Assembly: GCF_014356525.2 (NCBI RefSeq)
Contig: NC_052506.1
Span: 22,954,707 to 23,018,706 of the forward strand
DNA: 64,000 bases
Reading direction: 5' to 3'
Source of the DNA: Nilaparvata lugens
Lineage: Eukaryota > Arthropoda > Insecta > Hemiptera > Delphacidae
Shown in pieces: positions 35,901-47,900 of this stretch (its first letter is position 1; every line of letters begins with the position of its first letter). The position numbers and the translations under genes were made by a program. The notes below the pieces were generated by a model that did no database searches, had not been told where the DNA came from, and saw only the letters and a program-made list of their open reading frames with translations.

Positions 35901-38900
35901 TTTTTCACCAATTCTTGTGAAATGATCATTCAAAATATCTGGATCTATATTTGGCTGAACGTGTTTTTTATCTATATCAAGCATTTCATTAATACAATCC
36001 CATGTCTTTCTAGAGTTGTTTTTACTATTTTCCAGTTTCAGCTTGAAATAATCTGATTTAGCCTTTTTTATTGTATATACATTTCGATACGCTATATAAT
36101 CCTCTTTCAATTTTATATTAAAAGGTTGTTTACTGAGTTTCCTATACGTATTGTCTCTCTTTCTTATAGATTCAACTAAACTCTTAGTAATCCACTTTTC
36201 AATGGTTTCATTTTGTGGGGAATTTTGACAATGAAAGAATGCTTCTCGATATAGTAAGTCAACCAAATAAATGTTAATAAATGTGTCAACCAGGGAATCA
36301 ATATCATCAGCACCGCTGTAAATATGTTCCCATGTTTCATTCTCTAGGTCGGAAATGATACTGGACAAATTCATTTTAGTGACATTACTTATATGACTGG
36401 GTTTTTTTCTTTGCTTGGCTTTATTAATATGTAGAGAAGTGGAATAATGGTTGGTTATGGATGTTTTTAGTATTGCACCAACAACCTCACCATCATTGAC
36501 AGTATCTTGTTTTAAAAATACATGATCTTTACAATTATGTAATCTTGTGGTTTATTTATGTAGGATTTATACCCAATTAAATGCATAACACTTAGATATT
36601 AATTTGTGAGATTGGTATTATCTAAAATATTCAAGTTCATATCACCAATGATTACAACATTACGTTGATTTTTTAGAGATTTCAAATGATTATCCAGACT
36701 AGTTATAAAGTTATTTATAGATAATGAAGGAGAACGGTACAAAGCGATTACTGTGAGGTCATAACCATCAATATTGCAACTGATACTCAGAGGATTCACA
36801 TTATCAATCATAAGTTCCTTTAAATTGAAAACTACCGATTCATGTATAAAAATACACAGACCATCACTTTTTGAGAATTTAGATGCAGCATAAACATTAT
36901 TATAGCCTGGTAAATTAAAATCAAATTCAGAATCGTCACAAATCCAAGTTTCAGTTAAAACGATTAAGGGGCATGTCTAGGAAGGCTGTTCAAAAAGTGT
37001 AGTACTAGGTAATTTACATGATGAGATGGGGAGCGGAGTGGAAAAGCATGCTGGCCCACAAACATCGGTCTTCATAGCTCTACTCTCTCTCAATCGATGC
37101 GCTCTCTCACACATCAGTCTTCTCTTTCTAGAGAAAGAAGTTCATTACTTCAGTAGCACCACTATCACAATTGACACGCGCACTCACTCTCACATCAGTC
37201 TCTCTTCCTAGAAAAGTCCATTATTATTATTATTATCACTGCATTGTCTACTCATTCTGCGGCTGTTCTAACATGACTGATCTGCTTTTGAGTAGCCTGG
37301 CTATAGATGTATTCTATTGCTTCAACAGTGTTATCAAAGAACACTTCATTTGACTAATTCTTCTAAATCGACATACAAGTTCATTAATATATGAGTGCAC
37401 TATCCATATATATAAGCGAAATGGCACTCACTGACTGACTTACTCACTCACTCACTCACTCACTCACTCACTCACTCACTCACTCACTCGCAGAACTAAA
37501 AATCTACCGGACCAAAAACGTTAAAATATTGGTAGGTATGTTCAGTTGGCCCTTTAGAGGCTCACTAAGAAATCTATTGGCGATATTTTAACTCTAAGGG
37601 TGGTTTTTAAGGGTTTAAAGTTCGAATTTTAGCATGTATATTCTTCTTATTCCAATATCTTAAAATTATAATTGAAATGTCCATACCATATGTTAATATA
37701 GAACTATAATCTAGAGAGAGTACCTCTTCGAAACAGTTTTCTGGGTAGATGACACAAGCTGATTTGTAAACTTTCAGGAGAGCAATTTGAAAGTTTGGCA
37801 TAGCTGCAAAAATTATCTATCATATTTTTTCTTACCCATTTTACACTAATATAATCAGCTGATCATTGACTATTTGAATATAAATATCAAGGAATAAAAC
37901 ATTTATTCAAATTGAGGATTGAATTTATTTAATTGAGGATTTTTGCTAGTGATGTCAGAGATATCATGTTTTGCCATCTGCCAAATGTTTCAAATCACAA
38001 TGTAACAGTATAGGAAATATCTTAAAAATCGATATTTAGAAATTTTAATATATTTTTCAACAATTAATTGATATTATATTTACAAGTATTGATCAAGTTA
38101 AACAAACTTGAACTGTTTGCAAAGTTGTATGGGTTATGTAGTTCTCAATAGAGGTTATTGATTTTCAGATTTTATAATAGCCTACCAGTACATACACTTA
38201 TCAAATTTTGCCATCTTTTGATAATTGGATTATAATACAAACCGGTAGAAGAGTGTTGAGATATTTATGTACTTATCAATATTTGTCAACTTGGGGTTGG
38301 AAGAAAATGCTCTATCAGGCTTGAGAAAGGCCTATATCTCAGCTATTTAAAGAGATACAACATATTTATTACTAGCAGGTAACCCGTGCTTCGCAAGGGT
38401 CTTTCTTAAAACTTGACGTAATGAAATCTAGAAGAATTCAAAATAGGCCTATGTACAGTGAGTCAGTCATTCTATCAGGGCTCGAATAATTTTGAAATTT
38501 TAATTAAATAAAACTGGAAGAATATAATTTCTTTATCTAAATAACAACACCTTCATTGAAAGATCTGCATGCGTTTTCATATTGCTGATACAGCATTGAT
38601 GAAACTGTAGACGTTTATTTAGCATTTGTCTCAAGAATTGTTCTAGCTGAAAATTTAATAATCCATGCCACGTGTAGGCTTAAACATTGCATCAGGAAAA
38701 CGAAGTTCCAAAACTATGTTTTTTCAGGTAGAAAGCAATATAGAAAGAGATGTACCTTTTTTAATTTCGACCATATGATTTGGTGATTTTTTAATGAAAT
38801 CGAATGTACCATTAATGAAATTTAAACATTCATTCTGAAAAATCTAAAAAGAAAATTAAAATTTGGGATTCCAGGTGCACGAGATTGATACTTTTAAAAT

Positions 38901-41900
38901 CTATGTGCAAAATTTGGAAATCTAAATCATTCCCGTTTTCCGGTATGCAATCCACAAGTTGACATGTTTTGATGCGAACAAACGAACACATGAACAAACA
39001 AAACCCTACTCTCTCTTATTATATAGATGGTACCATCTTATAGATCTAATTTTTCTGAACACAACCATATGCATAACTCAATATGTTCAAAAATGTGACT
39101 TATCAACTTGTGTCATCTACCCACAGAGTTGTTCTGGTAACTAAATTAAAAATTTTGTCACATTTGGCATTAAGTTGAGTTGACTTTGTTAGGTTGGCAC
39201 CAAGTTTAAGATTGAAATGCATTTATCCAGGACCTCCTAAATACCAATTTATCAAGTACCTCCTAAATACCTATTTAGGAGGTCCTGATTTATCGCGGAA
39301 AAATTGATTAGGTACTGCTACTTCAATCAGAGCTATTCCTGGGAATATTATATTACTACTAGCCGTCAGGCTCGCTTCGCTCGCCATATCCGTCTAGCCC
39401 TGGACCCCCGACTGGATTGTCCAAGAATGAGATCAGCAGGCTCGCTTCGCTTGCCTGCATTTTTCATTTGAGCATTTTTATCATATGTTACGACGATCCA
39501 GTCGGGGGTACAGACTAAATGTCTGGCTAAACGGATATGGCGAGCGAAGCGAGCCTGACGACCAGTATTATATAGATACAGTAAGTGCTGAAGGCTGTTA
39601 ATAAAATGGTTCATGCATAGACAAATAAAAATCATGATTCTTCATTCTTGAGATTTAAATATATTTATTTTGATTCTAGATAGGAATTAATTTTTCCAGT
39701 AATAATATTGTTTGGAGTACATGATCAAATATTTCAATGTATTTATGTATATTATCAGGGAAAATCACAAACAAAAAATGATTCCAATAATATAATAAAT
39801 CAAATCAAATTGGTTTTTATTATCCATGATAACATGAAACAGCTGTTATATAGCTAAGGTGAACGTTATATTTTCGAGCTCAAAATTTAAGTGGTTTTAT
39901 TCTCTATTTTGTGAATTTAACGTTTTTTTTACAAAAGTTTTACTATCAATCTATCAAAATTTAAAATTGTTTGTTTTATTCTAATCTATACTCTCAGATT
40001 GTGATTTGGTGTAGAAAATTGAAATGGACATAACCTATGTATAATATTTGCACAATTTGAAACTGAATTAGGAAATTGAAAAAGTTTTGGGCAATAGCCT
40101 GTTTTTTCTTTCCCGATCATTATATTGTTTGTGGTAATCAAATAAATAAATAATTAACAGGGCACAAAAATTCAAATCATACAACAAAGCTAAATATTAT
40201 AACGCTACAATGATTCATAAGCATAGTTTTATTCAGAAGCAAAGTACTTGTGACTGTATTAGCACGATTCAGAACTGGGCTAATATGGTAGCAAATATTA
40301 CGAGAAGTACCTAATTCCTGATTCACCAAAACAAGTGCAGATCACCATGTACAACGGCCTGTAAACAACTGAACAATGGACAGTTGATAACTGTCTATTT
40401 TTCTATTTTATAAACAATCGAATTCATTTCTGGTCAATTATGAATTTAATAGAATCTACCCACTACCTCCGTAAACAAAGCCTTAGTGCATTTGTGTAAC
40501 GCAGCACAGGTAGGGCTTCTACACCAATAAAAAATTCGTTGATTTCAGCTGATCTATACAGCTAGAGTTTCTATGGTCTAGGAGCCCTACCTGTGCTGAC
40601 GTCACACGACGGCTTTGCTGACGGAGGTAGTGATCTACCACGCAGGCGCCAGCAGGCGCCTAAACCCAAAAAAATATGATTCATATAAGCATAATTTTAT
40701 TCAGAAGCAAAGTATTTGTGATTCTGCACGATTCAGAAAACATTCCAAGAAGATCGTCAGTCGTTACAATATTGACCCTATTTGAAACCCCCCCTCACTA
40801 CAATGACAAGGACGCAGTCTGCGCAATCTCCCTCCCCCCCAACGTTACCACTCCTGGACAATGACAATGTACAGTGTCATACTGTACATTAGTTTTTGCA
40901 TTTCACCTTTCTTCCAATTGAATACTTGTACCCTATTACTACTTCAAAGAAAGTAAATGTAAATGAAAAAAAGTGAACAGAGAATTGGCTTATCTTGGAA
41001 ATCTTGCAGTATACTAAAAGTATTTTTTATTGCAGAAATTTTCGTTGAAGCATGAACTATTATTCATTCATATTATCCAATAACTTACTTTTTCTCGAGA
41101 ATTTAGGAATGATTGGTTGTTTTCTAATTACAGTATAAGAAAAAAACATGTAAAACTTGATCTCTCCAAAACTAAATTTTCCCGGGTAGTATCATGTAAA
41201 GTTCTTGAGTTGAATTTGAATTGCCATGCATGGCCCAACATGGATAATAAAGAATTCGATGAGAGAAGAATGAACCATGTCTCCAAAATAGCTGTACAAA
41301 TAGAATATAGTACAGATTTCATGTGATATTGAAATGAAATGGGAATAAATAATAATATGGATGTCAAACTACTGTATAAGCATATAGAATAATAGAGCAT
41401 ATTATATGAATATAGTATGTAACATAAAACACAATAGCGCAGACAAGAAGACGGGCAATATCTCATTGAACAAAAACAATCAATTGTTTCGACGCCGAAA
41501 ACCAGTTTTCCGGTTCTCCGGTGTGAGTGTGTGTACTCACAATCATAGCAGTTGGGACTGTGTTAGTGAGTTCGACCACACTTTTTCGAAAGGCTAGTAG
41601 GGAATTGAAGCTTTCTCGATATAGAGTTCTTTGCAGGTACTTCGTTCTAGCGTGTTTCGGACGCTATTTCCAACCGATAATCATGAAAATGGTACCAAAC
41701 TGTTCAGAAAGATTTGGACATCTGGCGCCGTACCGCCAAATTTTGATATCACTGATCAATTTTTTCCTATTGAACGTCAAACTTTGCCAAATTTTCTCCA
41801 AGTTCATCGAATTATAAAGTCATTTTATAGTTGGAAAATTGGAATTTGGCGGTACGGCGCCAGATGTCCAAATCTTTCTGAACAATTTGGTACCATTTTC

Positions 41901-44900
41901 ATGATTATCGGTTGGAAAATAGCGTCCGAAACACGCTAGAACGAAGTGTCTGTTTCAGCCCTTTTTCTGAATTATAACATTGCTCTTAAGTCAAATTTTA
42001 TTTGGATATCTGATGAAAAATTGTACATATTTTGCCCATAAAAAATTTCCTGAGGTCAGTCCGGTTACTTATTATACAGACCCTGTATACCCTGAAAATA
42101 TCTTGTAATGAGTGAATGTGAAATGTTTGAATTGGTTGCAGTGTCGGAATGGTCGGAAGACGAGTGGGACTCTCTGCTGCTGGAGTTTGTGGCGTCGACG
42201 TTCAAGAGCATCGATGACGCAGCCTGGATGTCCAAGATGGCCGACCAGCTGACCGGGCAGCTCAAACTGCTGACTCAGCACTCGCAGCACTCTGTGGACG
42301 AGCGGGCCACCGTGCTCAAGTGTCTCGCTCTCTTTCTCTGCAACGTGCCCGACAAAGAGATGGCCAGCTCCAATATCGATGTCATCTTCTCGCCGCTCAA
42401 GAGTTTCAGTCTCACCGATTCCAAGGTAAAACCATAGAGAAAAGATAGCATAAGAAGATATCCCATGGTGTTGTGTATCAAGTTGACATGATACTGTATC
42501 ATGTGTGGTGATACTGTATCATTTATTGAGATACCATAGAGAAAAGAAAGTATAAGAAGATATCCCCTGGTATAGGTCGTTTATGTTCCAAATGTTTCAA
42601 GCCTATTTTTGTAACTCAAGCCGATTACTGTCGACTACGTTATTACTGTTATTGTCTAACTATTGTTACTGTTTCGTTGGGGTGAGAGTGTGAGAACGGC
42701 ACAGTATGAGAGACTACCAGCGTCACATAGCTTCACGAAAAAACTACTACGACTATCGGCTTGAGTTGAAATTGAAAATTGAAACATTGACGCCCTATAC
42801 TAAGGAATATCTTTTTGTGCTATCTTTTATCTATGGTAAAACATTGTTGGTTTTACTTTGAACTGTTAGGCTCAGTTGCACATGCATATGTTGGTAATGC
42901 AACATACATCCCGAACTTCTCTGTGGAAATGAGGTGGTGCACCGTCATGCTAAACAATTAAAAGGGTACTTGTTCAGCATGACCGTACACCTGCTTATTT
43001 CTACGGAGAAGTTCGGGATGTTCTAGACAATTTCTTTTAACTTAGCTGGATTGGCCGTCAGGGCCAATTGCGTGGCCACCTCGCTCACCGGATTTAACAC
43101 CGATGGATTTTTTCCTGTGGGGTTTCATTACGGATAAAATTTATGTTCCGTCTCTAACAGACAATCTTAATGACCTCCGAAATCGGATCACAATCAGATC
43201 GCTGCGGTTGCACGAGTTACGCCTGATATGCTGGTACGAGTGTGGCAAGTAATCGATTATCGGTGGGATGTATGTTGCATTACCAACGGCTGTCACATCG
43301 AACTAAAATAACACCCACACCTTAAACTTGAAGTGTTTTGTAACAAAATGACACCTTTCTGAATTCTGTAAGTAATTTCAATAAATATTTATGTGCTTTC
43401 AAAGTTGTAGTCCTTTTATACTCACCCTGTACTTTGGATGAGTTTCATAACAGAGCTGCTCAACTATATGTGATTGACTACGTTTTCTTTTAATGGTGAA
43501 GTGATAGTAGATCTACTCAACTCGAGTTGGTGTGTAATAATAATAAATATCGGGGCACCGAGCTTCGCTCGTTATTTATTTATTGACTTTTGATAAACCA
43601 AACACAATTCTTTAAAATGATTGAGGAAGTACTAACAGCACAGCCCTAAACTGTTTCTTTCCCGAATTTTGATTTATACACTATAAATAGTCCAGAAAGT
43701 AGGTTATGTTCCATACACTTGAATTCAGGTTCAATTTTCTGTTCAGACATTTGAAAACAAAAAAATTATAATTTAGATTATATACAAACCAAATTAAATA
43801 ACAAAATAACACTTACTAATCACTTGAAATTGTCAAATAATGATCAACTTTGAAAATTATTATATACTCTAGTTCAGGAGGATTATCATGTCATGTCAAC
43901 AAATCAGATTATGTTGATCAAATCGATTAAATTGTCTAGCTAGATAAAATTTCTCGCTGATTGATTATATGATTACACAGCTGGAAATAATTCTGTCTTT
44001 CTCCCACACAGACACACACATCTTCTGTTATCGAGAGACGACGAAATTATCATCTGTTTTCAAAGGATGAATTATCCTTTTAATGTCGTTCAGCGAGTTT
44101 TCCAAAGAACGAGACCTAGTGCAATCGAATCTTTATATCATAAACCTAATATGTTCTAAATTTCGTGAAAATCGTTAGAGCCGTTTTCGAGATCCGTAAA
44201 ACATAAATAACCAGATATAAAAATAACCTGATGTAAAAATAACCAGATATATACAGAAATTGCTTGCTTAATATAATAGGATAATAATAATTTCTCTGAT
44301 TTCCAATGAATTGCAACCAGAGGAGTTTATTGACCAAACATATACATAATTGTTATATTATACATACAAAATTGCTAATACTAAACTTAGTTCTAATATT
44401 ATGATACCCCACTATAATAATATGTGTCGGGGTGATCATAATATTCTTTTCTAAAACATGTATAAAAATGTAATTAGTAATTTTAGTTATTAAAGGTAGA
44501 ATAAAGGTGTAACTGTTTATTTAATTTATTTATTTTATTATGTTTTTACCTATAAATGTTGACCCATCCATCCTCTATCTATTTTTTTATATTTCAGAAT
44601 ATGATTAAAACTGACTAACCAACTTTTATGAACATTCATTGGAAAGCACACAAATTGAATGATTCATTTATTGCTGCTACAAATATGTGTAGAAGCAACA
44701 GTTTGTGTTTTTAAAAGTTTCCAAGAGGTTCTCATCAGAGTATAGATATTTCCAAAGCAATTGTCAGATCAGTGATCCATATCCATATGTGTTGTTGTAG
44801 GCATGCGCGCAAGCGACAGGAATAGTGTCGCGCGTGCACCTGGAGCTGGTGCTGGCGCGACTGGAGTCGCTGGCGGCCAGCGAGCTGAACAAGCGCTCGT

Positions 44901-47900
44901 CGCGACTACTCGGCCTGATGAAGGACGCGCGCACCGACGCACAGGTGGAGTGCGCGCGCATCACACTGTTGCGTTGCTACGCGCAGGTGGCCGCGCACGC
45001 CGAGCCGGCACGCTTCCTCGCGCGGTGCGAGCCCACCATCATGCAGTGGCTCATCAAGCAGCTCAACTACGCCAAGGTAAAGCGGCGCTTACATCAGTCA
45101 AGTATACTTAAATCAAATGGAGAGATTATAGAACAAATAAAAAAATGCAATTGCCGTGGAAATGACGTGACATATGATGTGGATGAAGATGTTCACAATA
45201 CGTTTTTGAAATTTCAGAGAATATGTGAAATATATACAGAAATCTAAAAAAAATAAACAAGGCAGGAAACACTATTGCGATTCCATCTCTTATCTATGGA
45301 AGTGAGAGTTTGATTTACACACGAAAAGTAGACAGCAAAATACAACCAGCTGAAATGAGATTTTCAAGGAGTGTTTTGGCTTCACCAGGGCAGATAGAAT
45401 CAGAAATAATTAAATAAGAACGGCTTTGTAACACCAGTACACGAGAGAATCACATAAAATAGAGAAAACTGGTGCAGTCATTTGAATAGGATGCCTTCAT
45501 GAAGAATTCCTGAATCAGTAATTTAATATCAACAGTATTTTCTCATTGGTCATTTCTAATTGACCGAAATGAGGTCCAAGATTCAAGTCGACAGTTTTGC
45601 ATTTCTCTTTATGTATTCATGTTTATATGTTCCACATTTACAGCGGAACGCGGCAATAGATTTTCATGAATTGCGCGTTGGAGTATATGTATAAGGTTTT
45701 TTGAAATTTTGAATTTGAATGATAATATAAAAGGTAAAGGAATTTTCCTCTATAGTCCAATATTACTGTAAACATCAAATTAAAGAATTTATTATTAATG
45801 ATTAATAATCTGTCGTGTGGATTATTAATTGCATGTAATGACGCATGCAATTAATAACTCAATGTAGCTTAGCGTTTTCTCTCCACCTTTCTCTGTTTTC
45901 AACTCGGGCCAGTGTGTCTTGCAGGAAATTAGCTATTTGATGATAGTAGTTAATTGCAACAGATGATTAGCATTGTCGATACACCAAACCAACAGCCAAA
46001 TCAGCCATTAGCTGTTTTCACACCGATATCTCACGACAAGACAGGATAGAATTTGCTCTAATTAGAGTTGGTCAGTATTAGAGGGTTATAACTGCGTGAG
46101 GTGTACTACTTGTAATAGTTTGTCGTACTATATTTTATATTCAGTTTTGCTTTGTGTTGTAGGAGGGTCACGCACGTGATGCGGCCCTGCAGATGCTGTG
46201 CAGCATAGCCGATGCATTGGACCGCAACAAAGATGTCTACAAAGAGCAGCTGAAGAGCAGGGGCGATCTGCTCAACATTCTGCACAACAGGATCGACAGC
46301 AACCCCTCGCCCCCCGACTCACTCCTGCTCAGAGCCACTGCGTCCCTAGTGTATCCTTTCACTATCTCCATCTTATTTATTCACAAAGGAAACTCTCTAG
46401 AAGTATTTCAAGCCTATAGTGAGGTCCACGTTGTAGTGACAGTATTTGATTAACATTGGTGTTGCTATCCTTGTCTATCATTCGACAAAGCAGGTATCAC
46501 TATCCTTTTCTAGCTCCGCAACGATTCCAAATCTGTTTTTGACAATGTAAAAATATAATTTATTAGACAGAGAATCGGCAACGCTGTTCTTCTATCTTTA
46601 TCCACTGCCATTATTCCGTGGACCTCACTATAGGTGATGATGATTGATGATGATGATGGAAACTTGAGAAGTATTTTAAGCCTAGCTGATAATGAGGGGA
46701 CGAATGATAATACAAACGCTTTCATTTATAACGATTTCATGAATGCAGAGAAGAGATAAAGGTTATGTAATATGTGTCACATCTTCAAAGATTTACGGTC
46801 CTAAATAAACAATAAACAAATTTTCAATTAAAAATTAATCACTCTTAATGTTCAAATTTAACATGATCAAAAATAAACTATTAGTCATAATATTATACCA
46901 CAATTCAAATTTAAAATCAACTGTTAGACATAAAAAGAACAATTTTGAGATTCAATAGAGATATAAATACAAAATATGCATAGAATAGTGATCTATCATA
47001 ATTTTTACAAGTATAATAATTCAACTATTTCTCACGTGATTAAGGCCCGGTTGCACAAAAGCCGGTTAAATTTTAACCGTGGTTAATTTCACGAGAACCA
47101 ACCAGAGAAGGCTTTTTCAAAAATTAGGCTTCTCTGTACTGTGAGTTAAATATTATTTCCTACATTAATAGATTTTCAAAATGTCAAAATACAACACGTT
47201 TATTTTTGCTTGAGTTATATAAGTTGAAACTTGTGTGCTTGTCTAGATTTTCGACGATTGAATTTGAGGTATAAGAGAAGCCTTAATTTTATTAGAGCAA
47301 GTATTCCATATCATATACACAATGAAATAAAAACACTCCACTTATATGGGCTACTTTTGTAAAAATTAATAAAAACAATATAAAAACTTCTAGTACCCTT
47401 TATTATTAAAAACTTTTAAATATTTCAACGACTAGTTTCGACCATAACTTAGGACATTTTCAACTTGAAGTAGAGAAATGTAGTACCCTTTATTATTAAA
47501 AATTTTAAAATATTTCAACGACTAGTCTCGACCATAACTTGGGTCATTTTCAAGTTGAAAATTAAAAACTTTAAAATATTTTTAATAATAAAGGGTACTA
47601 CAAGTTTTTATATTGTTTTTATTAATTTACACAATGAAATCTATCACTGTTAATTTCAATCAATATTCCTCACTTATTGATGTATCAAAACAAATAAAAA
47701 ATTATGTCTTAAAAAACAAGTTGAGACTTGAACCGTCATACGACCAAATATTGGCGTTGCCAGATTGTAAGCTATTGTGTCTCTTTTAAATCTCTTATTA
47801 ACTAGTAAAGAATACAAACAATACATTCAATCTGACAACGCTGCTTAGGGCTATATTCTAACTATTCGTTCAACGCTAAACGATACGTTGCATTTATTGC

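Noticed and set aside
37431..37495. CRISPR-like short repeats
   Set aside because: Simple CTCA microsatellite without spacers, in a eukaryotic transposon end.
41117..41326. 69-codon plus-strand frame
   Set aside because: No flanking splice sites fit the MROH1 phase and no family is recognisable.
41406..41939. Several overlapping plus frames of 63-102 codons
   Set aside because: They run through the inverted repeat at 41639-41947; open frames in both arms are a by-product of the palindrome.
44803..45111. Arg/Ala-rich 102-codon frame and opposing minus-strand frames
   Set aside because: They are off-frame readings of the GC-rich MROH1 exon 13, whose proper frame has clear homology and splice sites.
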